This document shows, piece by piece, positions 21,944 through 31,051 of a stretch of DNA of 64,000 bases (position 1 is its first letter; the number at the start of each line of letters is the position of its first letter). Origin of the DNA: Aphanizomenon flos-aquae FACHB-1287 (lineage in GTDB: Bacteria; Cyanobacteriota; Cyanobacteriia; Cyanobacteriales; Nostocaceae); contig NZ_JACJTO010000004.1 in NCBI RefSeq assembly GCF_014698755.1, forward strand, positions 62,001-126,000, in the 5' to 3' direction. The position numbers were made by a program, and so were the translations under genes. The notes under the pieces are model-generated. The model worked only from the letters and a program-made list of their open reading frames with translations, was not told the DNA's origin and ran no database searches.

Positions 21944-22900
21944 ATGAAGACCGCTCAAACAGCCACCGACCTCGTGCGGACTTACCTGCGTGAGATAGGC
22001 CGTGTGCCACTCCTCACCCACGAAGAAGAGATTTTTTATGGTAAACAGGTACAAAGATCTACTGCTTTGCATGAGATCCGGGAAGGTCTTGCTACCCAAT
22101 TGGGTCATGAACCCAGTATAGAAGAATGGGCCGCAGCCTCTAATTTAGAAGTGCCAGAATTAAATAGAGCAATCTCTGTTGGTGAAATAGCCAAACGAAA
22201 AATGGTAGAAGCTAATCTCCGTTTAGTCGTTTCTATTGCCAAAAAGTACATTAAACGCAATGTTGACTTACTTGATCTCATTCAAGAAGGTAGTATTGGT
22301 ATGCAAAAAGGTGTAGAAAAATTTGACCCGACCAAGGGTTACAGATTTTCTACCTATGCTTATTGGTGGATACGTCAAGCTATTACCAGAGCGATAGCGG
22401 AAAAAGCCCGAACTATCCGCTTGCCTATTCATATTACCGAAAAACTCAACAAAATTAAAAAAGCTCAACGTCAACTATCCCAGGCTCTAGGACGTGCACC
22501 CACAGTCGCGGAATTATCCCAAGAATTAGATCTAACACCCAAACAGGTGCGAGAGTATCTAGAAAAAGCCCGTCTACCACTATCTCTAGATTTACGTCTA
22601 GGAGATAATTACGATACTGAACTGGGGGAAATGCTAGAAGATCCAGGAGCAACACCAGAAGATTTTGTCATGCAAACTTCTCTATCTTATGACTTAGAGC
22701 GGATGATGTCAGAACTCACCCCCCAACAACAGGAAGTCATTAGTCTACGCTTTGGGTTAGCAGATGGACAATCCTTAACTTTGGCTAAAATTGGTGAAGT
22801 CCTGAATATTAGCCGAGAACGAGTCCGTCAAATTGAACGTGAAGCTTTAAGCAAACTTCGCAAATCAAAAGCTACTATGAATGAATATCTTGTCAGTTAG
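21944..22900 (+). CDS. Group 2 sigma-70 factor (RpoD/SigA-like)
   Basis: This 318-residue protein directs RNA polymerase to promoters. It has region 1.2 ([21 protein letters not shown], residues 9-29). Region 2 carries [20 protein letters not shown] and [19 protein letters not shown]. Region 3 has [20 protein letters not shown]. Region 4 has [20 protein letters not shown] ending near residue 306. It lacks the long acidic N-terminus of the primary SigA, which places it among group 2 factors (SigB/SigC/SigD/SigE type); I cannot tell which. Such factors serve stress, nitrogen or circadian programmes. Its own promoter is close to consensus and carries a dyad. A TGGGTGG-CCACCCA hairpin lies 40 bp after the stop. 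Confidence 0.93.
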   Translation: MKTAQTATDLVRTYLREIGRVPLLTHEEEIFYGKQVQRSTALHEIREGLATQLGHEPSIEEWAAASNLEVPELNRAISVGEIAKRKMVEANLRLVVSIAKKYIKRNVDLLDLIQEGSIGMQKGVEKFDPTKGYRFSTYAYWWIRQAITRAIAEKARTIRLPIHITEKLNKIKKAQRQLSQALGRAPTVAELSQELDLTPKQVREYLEKARLPLSLDLRLGDNYDTELGEMLEDPGATPEDFVMQTSLSYDLERMMSELTPQQQEVISLRFGLADGQSLTLAKIGEVLNISRERVRQIEREALSKLRKSKATMNEYLVS

Positions 22901-22940
22901 TTAGTTCTTGTTAGTCAATGGTCAGTGATTTTTGGCTTTG

Positions 22941-22961
22941 TGGGTGGAGTTTCCCCACCCA
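22941..22961. repeat. GGGTGG-type hairpin after the sigma gene
   Basis: TGGGTGG (22941-22947) and CCACCCA (22955-22961) form a 7-bp perfect stem with a 7-base loop. No T run follows. A related GGTGGG-CCCACC hairpin occurs at 47377-47393. Both look like members of a dispersed palindrome family rather than terminators. Confidence 0.5.
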
Positions 22962-23134
22962 TACTCGCGCTTCTTGGTGAAAACACTCCCATTTTAGTAC
23001 GGTTAAACCGAATCTCTCAAAAGGAATAAACTGTTAAATTGGTAGACATGAATTATATAATAGTTAACTACATCGGATCAGCAATCACTAGCAGTTATTC
23101 TAGTCATAAATAGGTTAAGCATAGGAGATAAAAG

Positions 23135-23479
23135 GTGAGTAATAAATCTAATCGAGTATCAGAATTTTTTAATAGTGAGTCAGAAACTGGTAATTTATTA
23201 TGGCAGTACGTTAAATCATTAAGTCCAGAAACAGTTAACCAATTATCTAAACCTACTTCTACGGAAGTTCTACAGGTAATGGAACGGAATATTATCGGAC
23301 TTTTAGGAAATCTCCCTTCTGAACACTTTGGAATTACTATTTCTACTAATCGGGAAAATTTAGGTCGCTTATTAGCATCTGCGATGATTAGTGGTTATTT
23401 TTTACGTAATGCAGAACAAAGAATGGGTTTTGATGTGGTTATGCAAGCAACAGAAGCTAATATTGGCGAAGTTGAATAA
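23135..23479 (+). CDS. DUF760 family protein
   Basis: This 114-residue protein matches what I recall of the cyanobacterial and plastid DUF760 family, whose function is unknown. Recognisable stretches are LLWQYVKSLSPETVNQLSKP near the N-terminus and GLLGNLPSEHFGITISTNRE followed by LGRLLASAMISGYFLRNAEQ near the C-terminus. The start is a GTG, chosen because AGGAGA lies 7-12 bases before it and no upstream ATG is in frame. No membrane segment is present. A strong intrinsic terminator follows 35 bp after the stop, so it is probably monocistronic. Confidence 0.82.
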   Translation: MSNKSNRVSEFFNSESETGNLLWQYVKSLSPETVNQLSKPTSTEVLQVMERNIIGLLGNLPSEHFGITISTNRENLGRLLASAMISGYFLRNAEQRMGFDVVMQATEANIGEVE

Positions 23480-23513
23480 TGTTTTTTCAGGAAAATTATC
23501 AAAATAAATATCA

Positions 23514-23549
23514 ACTCGGTAGAGATATAATTGGTCTACCGAGTTTTTT
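23514..23549 (+). terminator. Rho-independent terminator of the DUF760 gene
   Basis: ACTCGGTAGA (23514-23523) and TCTACCGAGT (23535-23544) form a perfect 10-bp stem with an 11-base loop, followed by a run of T to 23549. It argues against starting the Nudix gene at a TTG inside the hairpin (23531). Confidence 0.93.
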
Positions 23550-23578
23550 ATTGTTATTTATTGATAATTGGTAATTAT

Positions 23579-23998
23579 ATGAATGAAAGTAATTCTTCTA
23601 TTCCTCATAAAATTATTGGTGTTGCTGTTATTTGGAATGACCAAAATCAGATTTTAATTGACCGTCGACTTCCTCAAGGTACAATGGGTGGTTTATGGGA
23701 GTTTCCAGGAGGAAAAATTGAATTAGGTGAGACAGTTGAAGAATGTATTAAACGGGAAATTTATGAGGAATTGGCTATAGAAATTGCCGTTGGAGAACAT
23801 TTAATTACTATTGATCATACTTACTCTCATTTGCGGGTAACTTTAACTGTACATCATGCTCAACATTTAGCAGGTGTTCCTCAAACTATAGAATGTGATG
23901 AAATTCGTTGGGTAAGTTTGGAGGAATTGGATAATTTTAGTTTTCCAGCAGCGAATGGGGAAATTATTACAGCTTTAAGAAACCAGTTCAAAAAGTAA
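23579..23998 (+). CDS. Nudix hydrolase, MutT/8-oxo-dGTP diphosphatase-like
   Basis: MutT-type enzymes hydrolyse oxidised nucleoside triphosphates to prevent mutation. The complete Nudix box runs GGKIELGETVEECIKREIYE and continues with ELAI, fitting GX5EX7REUXEEXGU apart from the final position. An N-terminal strand VAVIWNDQNQILIDRR and the later DEIRWVSLEEL, typical of MutT, flank it. I chose the ATG at 23579 (139 residues), because the possible longer start at 23531 lies within a terminator hairpin. In some bacteria this family sits with mutY or thiE; no such neighbour is present here. Substrate is inferred. Confidence 0.88.
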   Translation: MNESNSSIPHKIIGVAVIWNDQNQILIDRRLPQGTMGGLWEFPGGKIELGETVEECIKREIYEELAIEIAVGEHLITIDHTYSHLRVTLTVHHAQHLAGVPQTIECDEIRWVSLEELDNFSFPAANGEIITALRNQFKK

Positions 23999-24114
23999 TT
24001 AGAATCAGGATTTTCTAGATGAGAAGATTAACAATATTAAATATCACTAAATATTACTTAACTATTATTTAATCGTGCCAATCTTTAAATCCTGTACATC
24101 CTGATTTGTGACTA

Positions 24115-25131
24115 TTACCTACCAAATACAGTAGTTAGAGAACGGGCAATATTTTTCGGCTGCATTGCGTCCATTGCTGCTGTCGGTTCATAACCACAAT
24201 GTACCATACAATCAACACATTTAGGATTACCACTAGCACGGCCGTATTGACTCCAATCTGTTTTATCTAACAACTCTTGGAAGGTTTGATAATAGCCTTC
24301 ATTCAACAAATAACAAGGTTTTTGCCAACCTAAAACACTGTAACTAGGACTACCCCAAGGAGTGCATTCATAGTCTTTTTCACCAATGAGAAAATCTAAG
24401 AATAAAGGATTGTGATTAAAGTTCCAGTTTTTCTTTCCAGTTGTGTAAGGGGTAAGAATTTCCCGGAATAAAGCGCGGGTTTGTTCTTTTTGCAAGAAAT
24501 GATCTTGATCTGGAGCCCATTCATAACTGTAACCAGGAGAAATCATCATCCCGTCAGTACCCAATGTTTCCAGAAAATCGAAAAATTCCTGCATTTCTTC
24601 AACATTACAACCTTCAAAAATAGTCGTGTTGGTAGCGACGCGAAAACCCTTCGCTTTAGCGGCGCGAATTGCTTGGACAGCAGTATCAAAAACCCCTTTT
24701 CTGTCTACACATTTATCATGCCATTCTCGCATTCCATCTAAATGCACACTAAAGGTTAGATAGGGAGAAGGTTTAAACTTATCAAGGCTCTTTTCTAGTA
24801 ATAAACCATTAGTACACAAGTAAATATATTTCTTGCGTTTAATTAAACCCTCAACAATTTCCCTGATTTGAGGATGTAATAAAGGTTCTCCTCCGGGTAT
24901 GGAAACAACCGGTGCACCGCATTCTTCCACCGCTGCAAAACACTGTTCTGGAGTCAGATTTTGCTTAAGTATTTCTACTGGATGCTGGATTTTACCGCAA
25001 CCTGTACAAGCTAAATTGCACCGGAATAGCGGTTCTAACATCAATACCAGGGGAAACCGTTTTCTCCCTAATAAGCGTTGTGTAACTAAATACTTACCTA
25101 TATCTATTGCCTGTTGTAGATTAATCGCCAT
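24115..25131 (-). CDS. hpnH: Adenosyl-hopene transferase HpnH (radical SAM)
   Basis: HpnH joins the 5'-deoxyadenosyl group of S-adenosylmethionine to diploptene, the first step to C35 extended hopanoids. The radical SAM cluster motif CNLACTGC (CX3CX2C, near residue 38) follows [12 protein letters not shown]. Other family blocks are [53 protein letters not shown] and the C-terminal [16 protein letters not shown] with extra cysteines. The start at 25131 (MAINLQQ) is the usual HpnH start; six extra codons upstream are possible. The gene lies downstream of hpnA on the same strand, separated by an array of TTGGTAA repeats. Confidence 0.95.
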   Translation of the reverse strand: MAINLQQAIDIGKYLVTQRLLGRKRFPLVLMLEPLFRCNLACTGCGKIQHPVEILKQNLTPEQCFAAVEECGAPVVSIPGGEPLLHPQIREIVEGLIKRKKYIYLCTNGLLLEKSLDKFKPSPYLTFSVHLDGMREWHDKCVDRKGVFDTAVQAIRAAKAKGFRVATNTTIFEGCNVEEMQEFFDFLETLGTDGMMISPGYSYEWAPDQDHFLQKEQTRALFREILTPYTTGKKNWNFNHNPLFLDFLIGEKDYECTPWGSPSYSVLGWQKPCYLLNEGYYQTFQELLDKTDWSQYGRASGNPKCVDCMVHCGYEPTAAMDAMQPKNIARSLTTVFGR

Positions 25132-25154
25132 GAAACTAACACTCCTCAATTTGT

Positions 25155-25245
25155 TTGGTAATTGGTAATTGGTAATTGGTAATTGGTAATTGGTGATTGG
25201 TAATTGGTGATTGGTAATTGGTGATTGGTAATTGGTAATTGGTAG
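25155..25245. repeat. Thirteen TTGGTAA/TTGGTGA heptamers between hpnA and hpnH
   Basis: Exactly thirteen tandem 7-bp units occupy 25155-25245. Nine read TTGGTAA, three TTGGTGA and the last TTGGTAG. The array fills most of the gap between hpnA and hpnH and lies upstream of the hpnH start, so it would be in the transcript leader of hpnH. Unit number is expected to vary between strains. Confidence 0.95.
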
Positions 25246-25262
25246 TTAATTTCTGTCCCCTG

Positions 25263-26249
25263 TCACCTATTCACATAACCATGAGACACGAACCAATTAA
25301 CAGCATCCTTGAGGGCTACATTCAGGGGGGACTGAGGTAAACCTAATTCGCGGATAGCCTTAGAAGCATCATAATACATTGGTTGCTGTGCCATGCGGAC
25401 TCCATCTATGGGAATCGTGGGAGTTTTCCCTAAAGGTGCGAGAATTTTTTCTTCTACCCAACCGACGGTTAGGGGTATCCACCCTGGTACAGATATTTGC
25501 GGTGCGGGTAAATTGGTGATTTCGGCAAGTTGTTCTAGGACTTGTTTTAAGCTCAGATTTTCATGACCGAGAATATAGCGATCGCCTTTTTTCCCTTTTT
25601 CTAATGCTAATAAATGTCCTTTGGCCACATCCCGCACATCAATAAAATTTAATCCCGTATCCACATAAGCTGGCATTTCTCTCCGCAAAAACCGCAGAAT
25701 AATGTCCCCTGTGGGTGTAGGTTTAATATCTAATGGTCCAATGGGACTACTAGGATTAACTATCACAATATCCTGACCTTGATTAGCTGCTGATATTGCT
25801 ACTTGTTCTGCTAAAAACTTCGACTTTTTATAATCTCCTACTAATTTTTTTACTGGACTTTGATGAGTTTCGTCCACTATTATACCACATTCTCCCACAC
25901 CAATAGCGGCTACGGAACTGGTATAAACCGTGCGTTCAATTCCCGCTTTTTGTGCTGCTGCTAAAATATTCCTTGTCCCTTCAACGTTATGAAGATACAA
26001 CAATTCCCGATCCTTTTGCCACAATGAGTAATGGGCAGCAAGATGAAATAAGTAATTACACCCCTGCATCTGTTCCCAAATATTGGCATCGTTAATATCA
26101 CTATTAACAATATTTACGTCTAAGTTGTGTAAATTTACTAGATTACTCCGAGGACGGGCTAAGGCCGTAACTTGGTATCCTTCCTGTAACAGCGATCGCA
26201 CTACATGAGAACCAATAAACCCTGTACCACCAGTCACAAAAGCCCGCAT
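25263..26249 (-). CDS. hpnA: Hopanoid-associated sugar epimerase HpnA
   Basis: HpnA is an NAD-dependent short-chain epimerase/dehydratase family protein found with hopanoid genes; its exact reaction is unsettled. The Rossmann motif is FVTGGTGFIGSHVV (residues 4-17). The active-site YKKSK (YX3K) is near residue 143, followed by VIVNPSSPIGPLDIKPTPTG, a block diagnostic of HpnA. The 328-residue length is normal. It starts a probable hpnA-hpnH operon. Its start faces the DUF262 gene at 26404 with about 155 bp of shared upstream DNA. An HIP1 site is present in the coding sequence near 26192. Confidence 0.92.
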   Translation of the reverse strand: MRAFVTGGTGFIGSHVVRSLLQEGYQVTALARPRSNLVNLHNLDVNIVNSDINDANIWEQMQGCNYLFHLAAHYSLWQKDRELLYLHNVEGTRNILAAAQKAGIERTVYTSSVAAIGVGECGIIVDETHQSPVKKLVGDYKKSKFLAEQVAISAANQGQDIVIVNPSSPIGPLDIKPTPTGDIILRFLRREMPAYVDTGLNFIDVRDVAKGHLLALEKGKKGDRYILGHENLSLKQVLEQLAEITNLPAPQISVPGWIPLTVGWVEEKILAPLGKTPTIPIDGVRMAQQPMYYDASKAIRELGLPQSPLNVALKDAVNWFVSHGYVNR

Positions 26250-26403
26250 TTGATCACCTCACACTTCTCAACATTTAATTATCTATGTATCTGGGTGGTT
26301 TGCCTCAGTTTTTGGTTTTTCATCTTTGTTTAATGATATAATATCAGGTATAATTGTCCAAACAAGATAGTTATATACACGAACCTTTATATTATCTGTA
26401 ATT

Positions 26404-27543
26404 ATGCCCCTGCAAGAAGAAATTGATAAAACAAGGCAAGAAATTCGCACAGATGACTACTCAATGTCTATTGGAGAATGGATGAGTCTTTATCAAAGTA
26501 ATGAAATTGATATTAACCCAGAGTTTCAAAGAGTTTTTCGGTGGTCAGAACATCAAAAATCGGCTTTTATAGAATCAATTCTCTTAGGTATACCAATTCC
26601 TCCCATTTTTGTTAGCCAAAGAAATGATGGTGTTTGGGACGTTGTAGATGGTGTTCAAAGACTATCCACTATCTATGAATTTACAGGTATTTTAAAAAAA
26701 GATTCTCAAGAAAAAAACCCTCAGCCAGTAGCTTTGCAAAAAACTACATACTTACCTTCTTTAGCAGGTAAAAAATGGGATGATCCTGATGATCCTGAAA
26801 ACTCCTTAACTCAAACACAACGTTTATTAATTAGGCGAGCAAAAATAGGAGTAAATATTGTTGAAAAAGAAAGCGATCCAATGGTTAAATATGAACTATT
26901 TCAGAGACTTAATACAGGAGGAACAATTGCTACACCTCAAGAAATGAGAAATTGTATCCTTTTGATGCTAAATAAAAAACTCCATGAATTGATGCGATCA
27001 CTTGCCGACTATGAACCATTCAAAAACTGTATCGCATTGAGTGATAGGCTTTATGAAGAACAGTATGACATGGAGTTAGTATTGCGGTTTATTCTTCTAC
27101 TTGATAAACCTGATGAAGATATTAGAAAATTGGGTGACGATGTTAGTGTTTTTCTCACAGAAGAAATGCGTAAAATGGCTCTTAATCAAAACCTAGATTA
27201 TAGCCGTATAGAAATGGCATTTAAGAGAACCTTTGATATCCTGAATCAAACTACAGGAGATAATAGTTTCAAAAGATATAAATCTGAACAAGATAGATTT
27301 CTGGGCGGTTTTCTATTATCTGCATTTGAAGTGATAGCATTAGGGATAGGACATAATTATCAAAATTATCAAAATATCCCAGCAACAGATAAAATATCTG
27401 GTTTGATCAAACATATTTGGTCAGATTCAACTTATAAAAATTGGTCTGGTGCAGGTGTGAATGCTGTCAGACGTTTACCCTATCTTATTCCACTGGGTAG
27501 AAAAGTATTTTCTCCTGGTCAAGGAGTATTTTCTCCTTTATGA
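26404..27543 (+). CDS. DUF262 (GmrS/ParB-like fold) protein of a DUF262-HEPN pair
   Basis: DUF262 domains share the ParB/sulfiredoxin-like nucleotide-binding fold of GmrS, which restricts modified phage DNA in type IV systems. Here INPEFQRVFRWSEHQKSAFI and SILLGIPIPPIFV (residues about 37-70) lead to the core motif VVDGVQRLSTIYEFTG (DGVQR at 82-86; DGQQR is more usual). FQRLNTGG and PQEMRNC near residues 165-180 are also family hallmarks. At 379 residues it lacks a fused DUF1524 HNH nuclease. Its last codon overlaps the following HEPN gene by four bases (ATGA), so the two are probably translationally coupled. The likely role is anti-phage defence or a toxin-type system; this is inference from families and gene order. 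Confidence 0.85.
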   Translation: MPLQEEIDKTRQEIRTDDYSMSIGEWMSLYQSNEIDINPEFQRVFRWSEHQKSAFIESILLGIPIPPIFVSQRNDGVWDVVDGVQRLSTIYEFTGILKKDSQEKNPQPVALQKTTYLPSLAGKKWDDPDDPENSLTQTQRLLIRRAKIGVNIVEKESDPMVKYELFQRLNTGGTIATPQEMRNCILLMLNKKLHELMRSLADYEPFKNCIALSDRLYEEQYDMELVLRFILLLDKPDEDIRKLGDDVSVFLTEEMRKMALNQNLDYSRIEMAFKRTFDILNQTTGDNSFKRYKSEQDRFLGGFLLSAFEVIALGIGHNYQNYQNIPATDKISGLIKHIWSDSTYKNWSGAGVNAVRRLPYLIPLGRKVFSPGQGVFSPL

Positions 27544-28193
27544 GCATCCAAACTCCTGAAGACTTAAATAAGACTCTGGCAACTGATATTGCTTGGAGAA
27601 AAAAGGAACTTTCAGAAATAAAAACCTTGATAGAATTAAAAAATGTTTCTCCTCAAAGGCATAATGTATGTATTCGTAGTGGAATATGTATTTTGTATGC
27701 TCATTGGGAGGGTTTTGTTAAATTAGCAGGAAACTCTTATGTGGAATATATTAGAATCAAAAGACTACGATATAGACAACTTTCTAGTAATTTTTTAGCC
27801 TTGGCAATGAAAGAAAAACTCAAACAGGCAAAAGAGACAAATAAAGCATCATTATATATACCTGTTTGTGATTTTTTTCTTTTCCAGTTAGATGAAAGAT
27901 GTTCTTTACCCAAAAATCCAATTTCTACTGCATCTAATCTGTCTTCGGAAATTCTAAAAGAAATAACTCATACCCTGGGAATAGACTTTTCCCTTGACTC
28001 CACTAAATCTAAACTCATAGATGAAAAACTTTTAAAGACAAGAAACGAAATTGCACATGGTGAAGATTCTTTGACAATTGATAGAAAACAATATATAGAA
28101 TTACAGACAATTGTTGTGGAGATGCTAGAAGAATTTCGTAATCGGATAGAAAATGCTGCTATTAATCAAGATTTTCTTGTGAAAAGTCAGTAA
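27540..28193 (+). CDS. HEPN-domain nuclease-like protein (MAE_28990/MAE_18760 type)
   Basis: HEPN proteins are all-helical and many are metal-independent RNases of toxin-antitoxin and antiviral systems. The catalytic RX4-6H motif is seen as RNEIAH near residues 168-173. The N-terminal half (ICILYAHWEGFVKLAGNSYV) matches what I recall of the MAE_28990/MAE_18760 HEPN family, originally named from Microcystis. Length is 217 residues, with no membrane or secretion signal. It overlaps the DUF262 gene and has no obvious antitoxin beside it, so the DUF262 protein may be its sensor or regulator. No terminator was found after it. Confidence 0.82.
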   Translation: MSIQTPEDLNKTLATDIAWRKKELSEIKTLIELKNVSPQRHNVCIRSGICILYAHWEGFVKLAGNSYVEYIRIKRLRYRQLSSNFLALAMKEKLKQAKETNKASLYIPVCDFFLFQLDERCSLPKNPISTASNLSSEILKEITHTLGIDFSLDSTKSKLIDEKLLKTRNEIAHGEDSLTIDRKQYIELQTIVVEMLEEFRNRIENAAINQDFLVKSQ

Positions 28194-29246
28194 CCTGTTA
28201 TGAATACACTGCTATATGTCACGATCTTGTTTTTATTAATTCATAAGTTAAAGTTATTGATTTTCAATTTTAAATAAGTTTTTTTGAAAAAAAATTTTTA
28301 TTTTTAGGGTTCGGGTCGCTTTCGGCGTGGTATTATAGTCATATAAATATAATGGAGTGTAAGCAAAATTTTTATCGAGGGACGCATTCCCATTATCAGA
28401 ATATCATGCCGCGCGGCGCAAGTCAATCGGTTAAGACCAAAAAAAATAAATTTTTTTTTAATTTTTAGAATTTTTTTAGAATTTTTTAATTTTTTCAAAT
28501 TTTTGGGAAACTCGAACCACTTACCATCAAGTTTCGGATAACAGGATTATAACACAAATAAACTTCCTGGAAATCCTTAAATCCTGATTCAGAAACTTTA
28601 CTTCTCATAGTCAGGGGTGTTGGGTTGAGAAACGAAACCCAACCTACAATACTTCTGCTTTCCCTAACTGCTACTAAAAACTCCTCACTTACCATAAGTT
28701 ACCCTATTTGTCAATAGTATATTTGTACTATCAGTTAAATCGGATTATTTGCTGAATAATTTTGCGCCAATTTACTGTTTTAAACCACTGCTAATTTGTA
28801 AAGTTTTGTATTTTTTTCAAAATTGATCTCTGAAATGACTATAAATAAAGACTTTTGGAGATCATGTTTTTAAGGTTACAAAATTGACAATAGTAACCTA
28901 ATTATGAAATTTTCAATAATTCTAGCAAATCGCGGAAAGTATTGCAAGTCCGTTGGTAAATAAAAATAATTCTCAATTAATTATTAAGAAAATGTTACAT
29001 AGAATCTCAATTTTATTTGAGTATTAAAAGTATTATTGATTATATATAAGTTAATATTATCATATATCAGAATCTTGAGGAAGCAGTTATAGGATCTTTA
29101 TCAATGTATGTTATTACTTGCAAGCGCAATTATCAGAATATTATTTCAGACAGATTAATTAATAAGAATTAACTATTATTTATTATAGATTTCACTATTA
29201 GAAATAAGTTATTTTTTAATTTTTAATCTGCCTCAGTTTAATAATT
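28194..29246. other. About 1 kb gene-free AT-rich region after the HEPN gene
   Basis: No coding region is convincing. Two minus-strand frames of about 65 codons (28304-28498 and 28495-28695) have low-complexity or repeat-derived content. Notable items are a GC-rich island with the palindrome GCCGCGCGGC (28408-28417), long A/T tracts at 28430-28500, a GTTGGGTT-AACCCAAC hairpin (28619-28643), and a LexA-like dyad at 28715-28730. I recognise no tRNA or known small RNA here. Confidence 0.5.
28619..28648. repeat. GTTGGGTT hairpin repeat ending CCTACA
   Basis: GTTGGGTT (28619-28626) and AACCCAAC (28636-28643) pair perfectly around a 9-base loop and are followed by CTACA. The same design occurs at 56956-57005. 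These are dispersed palindromic repeats common in cyanobacterial intergenic DNA. Confidence 0.7.
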
Positions 29247-30971
29247 TTAGGAAAACTGTTGAGCATAATACCGCGCATATTTTCCTGCTAATTCTAACAA
29301 TTCCTCATGATTTCCTGATTCCACAATTTGCCCTTTTTCTAAAACTAAAATCTGATCGCATTTCCTGACAGTTGACAACCTATGGGCAATAATTAATACC
29401 GTGCGGTTTTTCATCAATCTTTCTAAAGCCTCTTGTACCAAAGCTTCTGACTCTGAATCTAAAGCAGACGTAGCTTCATCAAGTATCAAAATTTGCGGGT
29501 TAAGCAGAACAGCGCGAGCAATAGCTATTCTTTGTCTTTGTCCCCCCGACAAATTCACACCTCGCTCTCCCACCCAAGTATGATAACCTTCTGGTAATTG
29601 CTGAATAAATTGATGAGCATTGGCAATTTTTGCAGCTTCTTCAACAGCTTGAATATTCAAATTATTCTGTCCAAAAGCGATATTTTGGGCAATAGTTCCC
29701 GAAAACATAATCGTTTCTTGGGGAACAATCCCAATTTGTTTTCTTAAACTATTTAAAGTCACATCTCGAATATTCACATCATCTATAAAAATCTCTCCAA
29801 ATTCCGTATCATAGAATCGAGGTAATAGGTTTACAAAAGTAGTTTTACCAGCACCAGAAGCACCAACTAAGGCAACAGCTTGACCTGGCATTATTAATAA
29901 GCTAATATTTTTTAAAACTGTTTCTCCTGATTTATAGGCAAAGGTAACATTGCAATATTCGACTTTACCATTAACAGCAGGTAAATTAATAGCATGAGGT
30001 TTTTCTAATACCGTTGGTTGAATTGCTAATAACTCAAAAACCCGATCAATTGATGCCTCACCTTGTTTAAATTCATTATAATTATTGGTAGTATGTCCAA
30101 TAGGATCAATTAACAAAGCTGCTGCTGTTAAATAACTAAAAAATTCACCGACAGTTAAATTACGTTGAGATATTTGCCAAGTTCCTACCATTAATAAAGA
30201 TAAGGCACTCACAGCTTCTAAAAATCCCACAATGGGAATTTGAATAGCTTTTAATCTTTCTACGGAATATTTAGCTTTAAAACTGCGTTCTGCTTCATAA
30301 CTAAATCTATCAATTTCGTATTTTTCCGCTGCAAAAGCTTGAATTAAGCGAATACCGCTAAAAACTTCTGTTAAAATCGCAGATAAATCAGAAATACGAC
30401 TTTGACTTTTGAGAGAATATTTTCGTAATCTTTCCCCAAACCAACCAATTAAAATTCCCATAATTGGGGCAACAATTACCGTCGCTAAGGTAAGTTGCCA
30501 GTTTAAATAAATCATGTAAATGGGAATAGCAATTAACTGTAAAACACAGGGAGTAAAATCATGAAAAAGTTTATTAATAACTTCTCCAACCCTGTCAACA
30601 TCTTCCGTCAGACGATAAGATAAATCTCCAGCTTTAGCAGTTTCAAAATAGCTGAGATTGAGTTTTTGTAAATGGGTATAAACCTGTTGACGGAGATAAA
30701 AGGCCACCCTTAAAGCTGCCTTGGCCATGTATAAATCCTGCACAGACTGAAAAAAGCCTCTGACCAGAAAGATAGCAGCGCTGATTCCGGCTAATTTAGC
30801 GATCGCTAATACATTACCATTTCCGAAAGGAACTGCCAACTTCCCCGCGACATTAATCAGGGTTAAAGTTGCCAGTACATAGCCTAAAATCCCCACAAAA
30901 CCCTTAGCAATAGTTGGCCACTGGGTGCGGATATAGGGTAAAAGTTGCCAATAATTAGAACGTGTTTTCAA
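29247..30971 (-). CDS. ABC exporter, fused permease and ATPase (MsbA-like)
   Basis: The 574-residue half-transporter has an N-terminal six-helix exporter domain (residues about 20-310). The C-terminal ATPase has Walker A GASGAGKT, Q-loop VPQETIMFSGTI, signature LSGGQRQRIAIARA, Walker B ILILDEATSALD and the H-loop IIAHRLST. It would act as a homodimer in the plasma membrane to export a lipid, polysaccharide intermediate or peptide; the sequence does not show which. TAKAGDLSYRLTEDVDRVGEVI is the coupling helix region typical of MsbA-like exporters. It is followed upstream on the same strand by a DedA gene, 80 bp away, possibly in one transcript. Confidence 0.92.
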   Translation of the reverse strand: MKTRSNYWQLLPYIRTQWPTIAKGFVGILGYVLATLTLINVAGKLAVPFGNGNVLAIAKLAGISAAIFLVRGFFQSVQDLYMAKAALRVAFYLRQQVYTHLQKLNLSYFETAKAGDLSYRLTEDVDRVGEVINKLFHDFTPCVLQLIAIPIYMIYLNWQLTLATVIVAPIMGILIGWFGERLRKYSLKSQSRISDLSAILTEVFSGIRLIQAFAAEKYEIDRFSYEAERSFKAKYSVERLKAIQIPIVGFLEAVSALSLLMVGTWQISQRNLTVGEFFSYLTAAALLIDPIGHTTNNYNEFKQGEASIDRVFELLAIQPTVLEKPHAINLPAVNGKVEYCNVTFAYKSGETVLKNISLLIMPGQAVALVGASGAGKTTFVNLLPRFYDTEFGEIFIDDVNIRDVTLNSLRKQIGIVPQETIMFSGTIAQNIAFGQNNLNIQAVEEAAKIANAHQFIQQLPEGYHTWVGERGVNLSGGQRQRIAIARAVLLNPQILILDEATSALDSESEALVQEALERLMKNRTVLIIAHRLSTVRKCDQILVLEKGQIVESGNHEELLELAGKYARYYAQQFS

Positions 30972-31051
30972 GTTGTAATATCCACAAAAAAATATTTTCC
31001 TTTGTTTGACAATACCAGTTTTTGGTTACTATTGGGAATAAACACAATATT

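Noticed and set aside
23531-23578. A longer N-terminus for the Nudix protein from TTG at 23531.
   Set aside because: It lies in the loop and stem of a strong terminator; the ATG at 23579 keeps the full Nudix fold.
25155-25245. Regular repeats considered as a CRISPR array.
   Set aside because: Units are contiguous 7-mers with no spacers; they are tandem heptamers.
28304-28498. 64-codon minus-strand frame in the AT-rich island.
   Set aside because: The first third is low-complexity Lys/Asn from A tracts; nothing supports translation.
28500-28600. TGGTTCGAGTTTCCC on the minus strand resembling a tRNA T-arm.
   Set aside because: The bases either side of the TTCGAGT loop do not pair and no acceptor or anticodon arm can be built.
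28715-28730. LexA-like dyad TAGTATATTTGTACTA, one mismatch from the cyanobacterial LexA box.
   Set aside because: No gene start lies within 500 bp on either strand, so it has no clear target.
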